From the NCBI RefSeq assembly GCF_003932955.1, contig NZ_QOVY01000003.1, positions 1 to 64,000 of the forward strand: a stretch of 64,000 nucleotides of DNA. Reading direction: 5' to 3'. The position numbers and the translations under genes were made by a program. Positions 7,799 to 15,881 of the stretch are shown here, piece after piece. The notes under the pieces were generated by a model that saw only the letters and a program-made list of their open reading frames with translations, made no database searches and was not told the origin of the DNA. Each line of letters begins with the position of its first letter. The first letter of the stretch is position 1. Source of the DNA: Chryseobacterium sp. SC28 (GTDB lineage Bacteria > Bacteroidota > Bacteroidia > Flavobacteriales > Weeksellaceae).

Positions 7799-9475
7799 TT
7801 AATCAACCCCTTTCTCCTTCATCACTTGATTCAAAAATTTCAGCATAAACAGGCCGAGTACAAAAGCAAAAATCAACAAGGCAAAATTTACAAGGAAGTA
7901 ATATTCCTTATGTTCGTAACTGTACCAAGTGCTGGCCAAGATTCCGGAAAGCTTGTTCCCAATAGAGTTGGCAAGGAAAAATCCACCCATCATCAAAGCG
8001 GTCAATCTCACTGGCGACAGTTTTGAAACCACCGATAAACCCATCGGAGAAAGGCAAAGTTCCCCAATCGTCACCACGCCGTAACTCGCAACCAACCAGA
8101 GCGGAGAGACTTTCACGGCGCCATTATCGCCGGCAAATACGGCGCCTACCATCACGAGGCAGGACAAAGCGGTGATGAAAAGTCCAATCATAATTTTTGT
8201 AGGCGTCGTCGGTTCTTTCCCGCGTTTTCGCAGAATTGCCCAGAATCCGACAATCAAAGGCGTGAGAACAATCACCCAAAACGGATTTACAGATTGGAAA
8301 AGTTCGGTATTGAAGAGATACACTTCCTGTTTTGGATCTTTGGCTAATGCAGCAAGTTGCTTGGGGTCGATATTTTTAAAATAAACATCTTTGCCAATGA
8401 CTTTTATGGTTTCGCCGGCTTCATTTTTCTGCGAGCGGAATTGATCGTCGTAAACGGCCACTTCTTTGTCTTCAAATGATTTCCCGACGGTTCCGTTTTT
8501 CCCATCCAGCATATAAATGCTTCGCATTGGTTCCACTAATTTCTCGGGAATGCTGCGATCGGTGTAATAGTTGGCCCAACGTGTCAATGCTGTTCCGTTT
8601 TGTTTGAAAATCGCCCAAAAAAACATACAGACCAAGAAGATCATCAGCAAAGCGCCGATGGACCTTTTCTCGTCGTGATGCGCCTTGACGTAAATTGAAA
8701 TGTAAAAATAAACTACCGGAACGCAGGCAAAAATAAAGGCATCCGTGCTGTCGCTTCCAAAGATATTGCCGGGAATGATCCATCCGATAAATCCAACAAT
8801 TAATGCGGGTACAAAGACTTTCAGGAGCACATCAGAAATCTTGCTGTCGCCTTCTTTGGCCGGCTTCATTTTGCAGGCGTGACGGATATGCTTCAATCCA
8901 AAACTGAAAATCACCAAGCCAATGAGAATTCCCACGCCGGCGGCGATGAAAGCCTCGCCCCAGCCAAACCGGTTGCGCATATAAGCTGCAATAATGTTGC
9001 AGATAAACGCACCAATGTTGATTCCCATATAGAAAATATTGTAGCCGGTGTCTTTGTTCTTTTTGTATGGTTCCTCGGAATAAAGATTCCCAAGAATGGT
9101 AGAAATCGTCGGTTTGAAGAATCCGTTCCCGATGATTATTAGGCCCAATGAACCATAAAACAAAGGCAATTCTTTGAAAAATCCGAGACCGATGTATCCG
9201 GCAGCCATCAAAATCCCACCCAGATAAATGGATTTGATATAACCAAAAAGTCTTTCTGCAAGAAAACCGCCGAGAAACGGCGTGAGATAAGTGAGTGCAA
9301 TATAAGTTCCGAAAACATCATCTGCCATTTTATCCGGCAATCCCAGTCCGCCTTTGTCGCCGCTTGGTTCTATGAGGTAGAGCACGAAAATGCCGAGAAT
9401 CAAATAGTAACCAAAGCGTTCCCACATTTCTGTGAAAAAAAGATAAGGCAGGCCTTTGGGATGTTTTTTCATCAC
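7799..9475 (-). CDS. POT-family peptide/H+ symporter (copy 3)
   Basis: A third proton-coupled oligopeptide transporter, 558 residues. Signatures: TEMWERFGYYLILGIF, FYMGINIGAF and GELCLSPMGLS. It differs from copies 1 and 2 by a large polar loop in the middle (about residues 290-370, with KNGTVGKSFEDKEVAVYDDQ), which probably faces the periplasm or cytoplasm between helices. Helix 1 has YYLILG where the others have FYGMR, suggesting a different substrate range. A 39-base sequence just upstream (9484-9522) recurs upstream of the next gene and probably carries the promoter. Confidence 0.94.
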   Translation of the reverse strand: MMKKHPKGLPYLFFTEMWERFGYYLILGIFVLYLIEPSGDKGGLGLPDKMADDVFGTYIALTYLTPFLGGFLAERLFGYIKSIYLGGILMAAGYIGLGFFKELPLFYGSLGLIIIGNGFFKPTISTILGNLYSEEPYKKNKDTGYNIFYMGINIGAFICNIIAAYMRNRFGWGEAFIAAGVGILIGLVIFSFGLKHIRHACKMKPAKEGDSKISDVLLKVFVPALIVGFIGWIIPGNIFGSDSTDAFIFACVPVVYFYISIYVKAHHDEKRSIGALLMIFLVCMFFWAIFKQNGTALTRWANYYTDRSIPEKLVEPMRSIYMLDGKNGTVGKSFEDKEVAVYDDQFRSQKNEAGETIKVIGKDVYFKNIDPKQLAALAKDPKQEVYLFNTELFQSVNPFWVIVLTPLIVGFWAILRKRGKEPTTPTKIMIGLFITALSCLVMVGAVFAGDNGAVKVSPLWLVASYGVVTIGELCLSPMGLSVVSKLSPVRLTALMMGGFFLANSIGNKLSGILASTWYSYEHKEYYFLVNFALLIFAFVLGLFMLKFLNQVMKEKGVD

Positions 9476-9483
9476 TGTTTTTG

Positions 9484-9522
9484 TCTTGAATCGTAAAAAT
9501 AGAAATTTAAAATGAATTAAAA
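9484..9522. repeat. 39-base direct repeat, copy A
   Basis: Identical over 39 bases to 10275-10313, same orientation. It begins TCTTGAATCGTAAAAATAG. It sits 8 bases upstream of the third POT gene. On the minus strand it contains TATTTTTA, one base off the TAnnTTTG promoter box. The two copies bracket the secreted-protein gene at 9554-10243. Confidence 0.9.
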
Positions 9523-9553
9523 GCCACTCAAAAATTGAGACCTGATGTTATTT

Positions 9554-10243
9554 CTAATTTGAAACCGGTGCTGGTGAAGTATATTCTATAACTTCTTTGA
9601 CTTTTGATCTCTCCGCTTTCACTAAGCCATTTATTAAACTTTCAATCTTCGTTTTAGAACTCACAAACAAGTTTTCAAATGTATAGGAAAAAACGCCGGT
9701 ATAACCTCCTTCAGTTAAGTAATAGTTAGCCATATAATGAAAATCCATACCTTGAATATTTGCAATATATTCTAAGAATAAAACGTTGATTCCATTGAGA
9801 GTTCGGTACTCTGAAGAAATCAATCTGAAAAAGCTGGCTCTTTTTTGAAGATTAGAAATTATCAAGTTTTTCAAATTTTTCAAAGTTTGAATTGGAGCTT
9901 TTTCAGAAACAAAAACACCATAAGATTGACTGGTTATATCTTGAAAAGTATATTCAGCTATTGGTGAAATGTCAGCTTTTACAGTTTTCCACTGTTTTGG
10001 ATTAAAGTAAATTCCAGAATCTAATTTTTGGCTTTTTAAAAGAAAAGTGGCATCCGCAGATTTATTGAAAATGGTGTTGTTGGTTATTATTTCGTCCATC
10101 GTTTTTTCGTCACTTTCATTCACGAAACGCCAAGTTTTATTATCAAAAAGAACAACTTCTTTCCCGTCTTCTGTCAAAGCTTTTGTTTGTGAGGAGGAAA
10201 AAGAATAGAGCAGTGCAAAGAATATGATTGTTATTTTTTTCAT
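9554..10243 (-). CDS. Secreted hypothetical protein with DUF3157-like N-terminus
   Basis: A 229-residue protein with a signal peptide (MKKITIIFFALLYSFSSSQ). The mature start ALTEDGKEVVLFDNKTWRF resembles the short 'DGxxVxLxxDxTW' motif found in DUF3157-type Bacteroidota proteins. The rest (residues 60-229) has mixed alpha/beta character and no motif I recognise; YLTEGGYTGVFSYTFENLF recalls a periplasmic lipid- or ligand-binding fold, but this is speculative. The gene is more AT-rich than its neighbours and is bracketed by a perfect 39-base direct repeat, which suggests it was inserted or duplicated into place. Confidence 0.75.
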   Translation of the reverse strand: MKKITIIFFALLYSFSSSQTKALTEDGKEVVLFDNKTWRFVNESDEKTMDEIITNNTIFNKSADATFLLKSQKLDSGIYFNPKQWKTVKADISPIAEYTFQDITSQSYGVFVSEKAPIQTLKNLKNLIISNLQKRASFFRLISSEYRTLNGINVLFLEYIANIQGMDFHYMANYYLTEGGYTGVFSYTFENLFVSSKTKIESLINGLVKAERSKVKEVIEYTSPAPVSN

Positions 10244-10274
10244 GATTAATTTGAATAAGTATTAGTTTTTATTT

Positions 10275-10313
10275 TCTTGAATCGTAAAAATAGAAATTTA
10301 AAATGAATTAAAA
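10275..10313. repeat. 39-base direct repeat, copy B
   Basis: Second copy of the repeat at 9484-9522, with no mismatch over 39 bases. It lies 31 bases upstream of the ATG of the secreted-protein gene at 10243 and probably supplies its promoter. Confidence 0.9.
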
Positions 10314-10357
10314 AATTTTAACAACCTTGATAAAAAGTTGTCGAAATAGTAGATTAT

Positions 10358-10392
10358 AAAAAACCGCAAAAGATATTTCTTCTGCGGATTTT
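10358..10392. terminator. Terminator after the S9 peptidase gene
   Basis: Stem CCGCA-AAG / CTT-TGCGG with a short AT loop, flanked by A and T runs on both sides. On the minus strand it lies directly downstream of the peptidase gene that ends at 10417. Confidence 0.7.
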
Positions 10393-10416
10393 TTTATCTT
10401 CCAGCTTTCAACATTT

Positions 10417-12552
10417 CTACAAATTCTCCAAAATAAAATTCGTCATTTTCTCGTAAAGCTGAGGCCGTGTGTTGCCACCAAAAATGCCGTGATTCTTGTC
10501 CGGATAAGCCATAAACTCAAACTGCTTTTTACTCTGAATCAAGGCTTCCGAAAACGCCATCGAGTTCTGGAAATGCACGTTGTCATCAGCTGTTCCGTGG
10601 ATCAAGAGGAATTTTCCTTTGAGTAATTTTGCAAAGGTCGTGGGCGAGTTTTGGTCGTATCCTTCCGGGTTTTCTTGAGGCGTTTGCAGGAATTTTTCGG
10701 TGTAAACGGTGTCGTAATATCTCCAGTTGGTGACGGGCGCCACCGCAATGCCGAGTTTGAAGATATCGGCCCCTTTCGTCATCGCGAGCGAACTCATATA
10801 ACCGCCAAAACTCCATCCGAAAATCCCGATTCTGGTTTTATCGATATAAGACTGATTTCCAAACCATTTTGCGGCGGTAATTTGGTCTTCGATTTCATAT
10901 TTTCCGAGTTGTTTGTAAATCACTTTTTTGAATTTGGAACCTTTGAAACCTGTTCCGCGACCGTCTACACAAGCTACCACATAGCCTTTCTGCGCCAGCA
11001 TTTCGAACCAAATTCCGTTGCCGCCGTCCCAAGAATTGGAAACTTGCTGAGAGCCCGGCCCGGAATATTGGAACATAAATAATGGATATTTTTTCGTGGG
11101 ATCAAAGTTTTTGGGTTTGATGATCCAAGCATTCAGCTGGTCGCCAACCGAATTGGGAATGGTCAAGAATTCTTTGGTGACGAAGCCATCTTTTTGAAGT
11201 TTGGAAAGCACTTCATCGTTATTCTGAAGCTCCTTAATTTCCTTCCCAGAAGCGTCCTTCAAAACAAATCGGTAAGGAGAAGCGGCCGTTGAAACTGTGT
11301 TGATGAAGTAATTGAAAGTTTTGCTAAATGCCGCCGAATTGTTGCCTTCCGGGTAAGAAATTAGCGTGGTTTTTCCGGAATTGATATCCAGTTTGGAAAC
11401 CACTTTATTCAGACTTCCTTTTTCCGTAGTTTGGATGTAGGCTTCTTTGGTTTTCGGGTTGTAGCCGTAGTAATCGGTGATTTCCCAATTGCCTTTCGCC
11501 ACTTGTTTTTTGAGTTTTCCGGATTTATCGTACCAATAGAGTTGTCGGTAGCCATCGCGTTCCGAAGCCCAAAGAAAGGAATTGTCGTCCAAAAACTCCA
11601 TCGTGAGATTGTCGGTTTCTATCCAAGCGTTGTCTGTTTCGGAGAATAGTTTGGTCAAGTTTCCGGATTTTGTATCCACTTTAATTAAATCCACTTTGCT
11701 GTGATGGCGGTTGCTGGTGGCGATTACGATTTCGTTGTCAGCATTGGTTTGCCAGATTTGCGGGATGTAATGATTCTCAAAATCGGAAATATTTAATGCC
11801 GTTGTCTTCGCAGACTTTAATTGGTAAAGATTGGCAGAAACGGTTGAGTTGGTTTCGCCGGCTTTTGGATATTTGTATCGCATTTCGGTCGGGTAAAGTG
11901 CTTTGCCGTATATCGGGATGAAGATTTCCGGAACTTTCGACTCGTCAAATTTTACGAAAACGATGGCGTCGCCCGATTTGTTCCATTGGTAATAATCGGC
12001 GTGAGAAAATTCCTCTTCGTAAACCCAATCTCCCAATCCGTTGATAATGGAATTTTTCTTTCCGTCGGAGGTTATCTGGACAATTTTATTTGATGTCAGA
12101 TCCTGATAAAACAAATTATTATCTACAATAAAAGCGACTTTGCTCCCATCGGGCGAGAACTTGGGCTCCTGAATCCAGTTTCCGTTATTGAGCGTTGCCA
12201 CTTTGTTTGATTTCAAATCTTTCACATCAAATTTGCCCAAAAAAGAATGTCTGTAGATGGGTTCGCTTTCTTTCTGAAGGAGAATTTTGGATTCGTCGGG
12301 TGAAAAAATATAAGCTTCGAAACTGCCATCCACGATGTTTCCGGCTTTTTGAGACGTTTTATAATTGTACTTTGCGATGCCGTCTTTCTCGATGGTTGCG
12401 TAGTTTTCGCCATCATTTAAGGAGGCAATTCCTGCGATGCCTTTTCCGCGGTAATACCCGGAATAGATTTTGTCTAATGTAATTTCCTGAGCATTAATAC
12501 TTTGCACAAAAACAGACGCGATCAAAACAACAGTAACGAATAGTTTCTTCAT
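10417..12552 (-). CDS. S9 family peptidase, dipeptidyl peptidase IV type
   Basis: A 711-residue exported serine peptidase that removes N-terminal dipeptides, often X-Pro. It has a signal peptide (MKKLFVTVVLIASVFVQSINA), then a DPP-IV beta-propeller (residues about 50-480, with SPDESKILL and FSPDGSKVAF blades), then the alpha/beta hydrolase domain. The catalytic serine is in GWSFGGY near residue 579, the aspartate in HGTADDNVHF near 655, and the histidine in DKNHGIFGG near 686. The EEEF motif that binds the substrate amino terminus is present (YEEEFSHADYYQW). Its product peptides could feed the POT transporters encoded alongside; that link is an inference. Confidence 0.94.
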   Translation of the reverse strand: MKKLFVTVVLIASVFVQSINAQEITLDKIYSGYYRGKGIAGIASLNDGENYATIEKDGIAKYNYKTSQKAGNIVDGSFEAYIFSPDESKILLQKESEPIYRHSFLGKFDVKDLKSNKVATLNNGNWIQEPKFSPDGSKVAFIVDNNLFYQDLTSNKIVQITSDGKKNSIINGLGDWVYEEEFSHADYYQWNKSGDAIVFVKFDESKVPEIFIPIYGKALYPTEMRYKYPKAGETNSTVSANLYQLKSAKTTALNISDFENHYIPQIWQTNADNEIVIATSNRHHSKVDLIKVDTKSGNLTKLFSETDNAWIETDNLTMEFLDDNSFLWASERDGYRQLYWYDKSGKLKKQVAKGNWEITDYYGYNPKTKEAYIQTTEKGSLNKVVSKLDINSGKTTLISYPEGNNSAAFSKTFNYFINTVSTAASPYRFVLKDASGKEIKELQNNDEVLSKLQKDGFVTKEFLTIPNSVGDQLNAWIIKPKNFDPTKKYPLFMFQYSGPGSQQVSNSWDGGNGIWFEMLAQKGYVVACVDGRGTGFKGSKFKKVIYKQLGKYEIEDQITAAKWFGNQSYIDKTRIGIFGWSFGGYMSSLAMTKGADIFKLGIAVAPVTNWRYYDTVYTEKFLQTPQENPEGYDQNSPTTFAKLLKGKFLLIHGTADDNVHFQNSMAFSEALIQSKKQFEFMAYPDKNHGIFGGNTRPQLYEKMTNFILENL

Positions 12553-12631
12553 TTTTTAAGATTTTAATGACGTAAATATAATAAAGATATATTGTTTTGA
12601 ATGTAATTATTGAAACGGAGAATTGCTAAAT

Positions 12632-12740
12632 GCGTGAGGGATAGTAGTGGAAATCCTTTTTTGCGGATGAAAAGGTGAGGGAAAAAGATTGCAACGGATA
12701 GCCCGACCCGAGCGGCTGCCTTGGTGTGGACGAGGGGCAC
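12632..12740 (+). repeat. Dispersed hairpin repeat, copy 1 (subfamily A)
   Basis: Core AGTGGAAATCCTTTTTT, a short spacer, GAAAAAGATTGCAACGGA and AGCCCGACCCGAGCGG. It shares GTGGAAATCCTTTTT and AAAAAGATTGCAACGGA with copy 2 at 34271-34345. The central stem is poorer than in copy 2. Confidence 0.7.
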
Positions 12741-12854
12741 GCCCAAATTTTTGATGCTCGATAATAGTCGGATTTTTTTGACATTTGAAAACAAATTTTT
12801 ATCAGGAATCAATTCTTCTATCAACTGTCAACCGAAACTATCAACCAAATTTCT

Positions 12855-12862
12855 TATCTTTG
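12855..12862 (+). promoter_or_regulatory. -7 promoter box (TATCTTTG) of trhO
   Basis: A perfect TAnnTTTG box 35 bases upstream of the ATG at 12898, which supports that start over the upstream in-frame codons. No clear -33 TTG was found at the ideal distance. Confidence 0.6.
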
Positions 12863-12897
12863 CGCCATTATTTTTCTCACTTAAAAACGTTTATAGC

Positions 12898-14262
12898 ATG
12901 CAACTGTACAACACTTTAAGCGCAGAAGAAAGAGCTCAACTTATTGATGAAGTCGGTAAGGAACGCCTTACCTTGTCTTTCTATGCGTATGCCAAAATTG
13001 AAAATCCCAAAAAATTTCGCGACGATTTATTTATAGCTTGGAACGCCCTGGATGCGCTCGGCCGGATCTATGTGGCGCACGAAGGCATCAACGCTCAGAT
13101 GAGCGTTCCGGCAGACAATTTCGAAGCTTTCCGCGAGACATTGGAAGCTTACGATTTTATGAAGGGTATCCGTCTCAACGTGGCTGTGGAACAAGATAAT
13201 CACTCTTTTTTGAAGCTGACGATTAAAGTTCGGAACAAGATTGTGGCCGACGGTCTCAATGACGATACATTTGATGTGACTAATAAAGGAATTCATCTTA
13301 AAGCGAAGGAATTCAATAACTTACTGGCAGATCCAAATACGATTGTGGTCGATTTCAGGAATCATTACGAGAGTGAAGTAGGGCATTTTGAAGGCGCCAT
13401 CACGCCGGATGTAGAAAGTTTCCGAGAAAGCTTGCCAATTATTAATGAGCAATTGCAAGATTATAAAGAAGATAAAAATCTCTTGATGTACTGCACGGGC
13501 GGAATCCGCTGCGAGAAGGCGAGTGCCTACTTTAAACATCAAGGTTTTAAAAATGTTTATCAGCTGGAGGGCGGAATCATCGAGTATGCACGGCAGGTAA
13601 AAGAGGAGGGAATTGAAAGTAAATTCCTGGGAAAAAACTTTGTATTCGATCACCGCTTGGGCGAAAGAATCACGGATGATATCATTGCGCAATGCCACCA
13701 ATGTGGCAAGCCGTGCGACAATCATACAAATTGCGCTAATGACGCTTGCCATTTGCTTTTCATCCAGTGCGACGAATGCAAGGCTGCGATGGAAAATTGC
13801 TGTTCAGCAGAATGCTTGGAAATCATTCATCTGCCTTTGGAACAACAGGTGGAATTGAGAAAAGGCTTGCAGGTTGGCAATAAAATTTTCAGAAAAGGTA
13901 AATCGCCTGCGTTAAAATTTAAACATTCCGGCAATAGTTCTACCCAAATCTTAGCCAAAGCAAAAGCCGCCACAAAAGATATTCGGCAGAAGATAAAGGT
14001 AAAAAAAGTCTGCATTGGAAAAGGCGAACATTACTATTCTAAATCCCAAATCGGACAGTTTTTGATTGAAAAAGGAGATCTCGCTCTGGGCGAAAAAGTT
14101 TTGATTTCCGGCCCCACAACCGGCAAGCAAGAATTCACGATCACGCAGCTTTTCGTCAATGGGCATCCGGCGGAAACGGCGAAAGAAGGTGATCAAATTA
14201 CTTTCAAAATTCCTTTCCGCATCAGACTGTCAGACAAGCTCTACAAAATTTTGGAAGATTAA
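12898..14262 (+). CDS. trhO: tRNA uridine(34) hydroxylase TrhO with extra C-terminal domain
   Basis: A 454-residue rhodanese-family enzyme that makes 5-hydroxyuridine at tRNA position 34, using oxygen. The N-terminal YceA-type domain leads to the rhodanese domain, with active-site loop CTGGIRC (Cys199, Cys205). A Cys-rich block follows (CHQCGKPC, CANDACHLLFIQC, CCSAEC), as in E. coli TrhO. The last part, about residues 368-452 (IGKGEHYYSKSQIG, LISGPTTGKQEF, AKEGDQITFKIP, SDKLYK), is extra and resembles the translation-factor-like barrel at the end of U32 peptidases. The start at 12898 is fixed by the promoter. The folate gene follows after 5 bases, so the two form an operon. Confidence 0.93.
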   Translation: MQLYNTLSAEERAQLIDEVGKERLTLSFYAYAKIENPKKFRDDLFIAWNALDALGRIYVAHEGINAQMSVPADNFEAFRETLEAYDFMKGIRLNVAVEQDNHSFLKLTIKVRNKIVADGLNDDTFDVTNKGIHLKAKEFNNLLADPNTIVVDFRNHYESEVGHFEGAITPDVESFRESLPIINEQLQDYKEDKNLLMYCTGGIRCEKASAYFKHQGFKNVYQLEGGIIEYARQVKEEGIESKFLGKNFVFDHRLGERITDDIIAQCHQCGKPCDNHTNCANDACHLLFIQCDECKAAMENCCSAECLEIIHLPLEQQVELRKGLQVGNKIFRKGKSPALKFKHSGNSSTQILAKAKAATKDIRQKIKVKKVCIGKGEHYYSKSQIGQFLIEKGDLALGEKVLISGPTTGKQEFTITQLFVNGHPAETAKEGDQITFKIPFRIRLSDKLYKILED

Positions 14263-14267
14263 GAAAA

Positions 14268-14840
14268 ATGGCTGCGAGTCTCACAAAGCAAGAACTTAGA
14301 ACAATCTATAGAGAAAAAAGGATGGCCTTGTCTAAGGATGAGGTCATTATTTTGTCCGAAAAAATACTCCAAAATTTTATTTTACAATTTAGACCTGTTG
14401 AAAATCAGACGGTTAATATCTTTTTGTCAATAGAAAAGTGGAATGAAGTCCACACCCAGATATTCATCGATTATTTCTTTAGAAGCAACATAAGGGTTTT
14501 TGTGCCAAAGATTCAGAATGGAAAAATGATTTCCGTTGAGATTTTTCCGGACTCAAAATTTGAAATTAGCCGGTTGGGAATCTTGGAACCTTCTTCTGGA
14601 TTGCGGGCAAATGTAGCGCTAGACTACGTTTTGGTTCCATGTTTATATTGTGACAGTTTCGGAAATAGGGTAGGATATGGGAAAGGTTTTTATGATCAAT
14701 TTTTAAAAGAATATGGAAAAATCGAGATAAAAATCGGGCTCAATTTTTTTCTTCCTGAGCAAAATATTACAGATGTATATGAAAATGATATTCCCATGGA
14801 TGCTTTAATTACACCTAATAAAGTTTTTGCATTTCGATAA
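14268..14840 (+). CDS. 5-formyltetrahydrofolate cyclo-ligase
   Basis: A 190-residue enzyme converting 5-formyl-THF to 5,10-methenyl-THF with ATP, a salvage step in one-carbon metabolism. The N-terminal LTKQELRTIYREKRMAL is the usual helix of this family. VPCLYCDSFGNRVGYGKGFYD near residues 124-144 is the phosphate/folate-binding signature (G-x-G-K-G-x-Y-D). Length is normal. It starts 5 bases after trhO. It might equally be called MTHFS or YgfA; no partner 6S RNA was looked for beyond the visible neighbours. Confidence 0.92.
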   Translation: MAASLTKQELRTIYREKRMALSKDEVIILSEKILQNFILQFRPVENQTVNIFLSIEKWNEVHTQIFIDYFFRSNIRVFVPKIQNGKMISVEIFPDSKFEISRLGILEPSSGLRANVALDYVLVPCLYCDSFGNRVGYGKGFYDQFLKEYGKIEIKIGLNFFLPEQNITDVYENDIPMDALITPNKVFAFR

Positions 14841-14927
14841 AGTGTTGATAAACAGGTATTATTTTTTGTAAATCTCTTTTACAAGTTGATTACAAGTTTT
14901 TTTTTGATGATTTTTGTCAGACGGTGC

Positions 14928-14935
14928 TACTTTTG
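14928..14935 (+). promoter_or_regulatory. -7 promoter box (TACTTTTG) upstream of a small lipoprotein gene
   Basis: A perfect TAnnTTTG match, 76 bases upstream of the ATG at 15012. The long AT-rich leader makes this less certain than the other promoters. Confidence 0.4.
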
Positions 14936-15011
14936 TTAAAGTAATTATTGAAACTAAAAGATATAATTTGAAAACGATCAATAAACATATTAATACTAAA
15001 ATTTTAGAAAC

Positions 15012-15248
15012 ATGAAAAAGTCATTATTTGTAGCGGCTATCGCTGCTATCGCTCTTGTAGGTTGCAAAAAAACAGATAAGGCAGAATCAAACGCTGTCGA
15101 TTCTGTAGATGCTGTAGCGGATTCCACAGTTGCTGCTATCGATTCTACAAAAGATGCAACCGTAGATTCAGTAAAAGCTACTGCCGACTCTGCAAAAACT
15201 GCAGTAAAAGAGGACGAGAAAGCCACTAAAGAAGCGATTAAAAAATAA
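15012..15248 (+). CDS. Small Ala/Asp/Ser-rich lipoprotein (copy 1)
   Basis: A 78-residue protein. MKKSLFVAAIAAIALVGCKK is a lipoprotein signal with lipobox LVGC, so Cys19 would carry the lipid. The mature part is a low-complexity string of DSV/ADS/DST/KATADS units ending in a charged tail (KEDEKATKEAIKK), probably helical or disordered. The first 19 residues are almost identical to those of the protein at 17105-17311, so the two are paralogues. No function is known to me. A strong terminator follows. Confidence 0.8.
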   Translation: MKKSLFVAAIAAIALVGCKKTDKAESNAVDSVDAVADSTVAAIDSTKDATVDSVKATADSAKTAVKEDEKATKEAIKK

Positions 15249-15272
15249 TTAGATTCGAATCTAATTAAGCAG

Positions 15273-15298
15273 AAAAACCCGCTAATGAGCGGGTTTTT
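15273..15298. terminator. Bidirectional terminator between convergent genes
   Basis: An 11-base perfect stem (AAAAACCCGCT / AGCGGGTTTTT) with loop AATG. It serves the small lipoprotein gene on the plus strand and overlaps the stop codon of the convergent gene at 15282. Confidence 0.92.
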
Positions 15299-15881
15299 CT
15301 ATTTTTGTACTGTCGGCAGAACTATCTGTATAGAAGCTGACGAAGTAAAATTTGAATTCTTTTTGGAATTTCACGGGAGCCGCTTTCAGTAGGTATTGCG
15401 CTTTTCTGTTAACGGTCGTAATATAACTTCTTTTTTTATCATAATATTCAACATCAAATGCCGCAAAGTCCAAAGTGTCTTTTTCAACTGTGGATTTTGA
15501 GGTTTTAAGATTATTGACTTTGGCATATCTTACTTTCAAACTGTCCATTTCTTTTAAAAGTGGTTTCAGATTGTTCGAATCCTTATTTAGAAAATAAGCC
15601 TGCATCTGAGTATAGATAACCGAATCTATTTCGGTGTCCTTGTTTCCGGATGTGTAAAGCGTGGAAAGATCGAGTAGTTCCTGAACTTTTTGGGTTGTAA
15701 TGACGTTGATCGCCTGTAAACTGTCCAATTTTGTCTTGGAGTATGTCACCTTGTTGTTTGCCTTTCGGATGGTTTCCAACGAGTTATCTTCTCCCTCATA
15801 TTTTTTGTTGCACGCCCATAATCCTATCAAGGTTATAGTAAGCAGCATTATGTGCAAAGACCATTTATTTTGTTTCTTCAT
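15282..15881 (-). CDS. Hypothetical lipoprotein
   Basis: A 199-residue protein with an N-terminal hydrophobic segment and lipobox LWAC (Cys24), then a largely helical, Lys- and Ser-rich mature part with possible coiled coil (KANNKVTYSKTKLDSLQAIN, LLKEMDSLKVRYAKV). No family was recognised. Its start overlaps the end of the upstream gene by 17 bases, so the two are translationally coupled and probably act together at the cell envelope. Confidence 0.7.
   Translation of the reverse strand: MKKQNKWSLHIMLLTITLIGLWACNKKYEGEDNSLETIRKANNKVTYSKTKLDSLQAINVITTQKVQELLDLSTLYTSGNKDTEIDSVIYTQMQAYFLNKDSNNLKPLLKEMDSLKVRYAKVNNLKTSKSTVEKDTLDFAAFDVEYYDKKRSYITTVNRKAQYLLKAAPVKFQKEFKFYFVSFYTDSSADSTKIEKPAH

Larger units (their letters stand above)
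12553..12897. other. Intergenic region with hairpin repeat and trhO promoter
   Basis: 345 bases between the divergent peptidase and trhO genes. It holds copy 1 of the dispersed hairpin repeat (12632-12740), a degenerate ATCAACC-type patch at about 12820-12848 and the trhO promoter. An open frame running from 12721 into trhO passes through the repeat and is not a real extension. Confidence 0.6.

Noticed and set aside
12721-12897. N-terminal extension of trhO
   Set aside because: The extra codons run through a dispersed repeat and the promoter box at 12855-12862; TrhO family begins at 12898.
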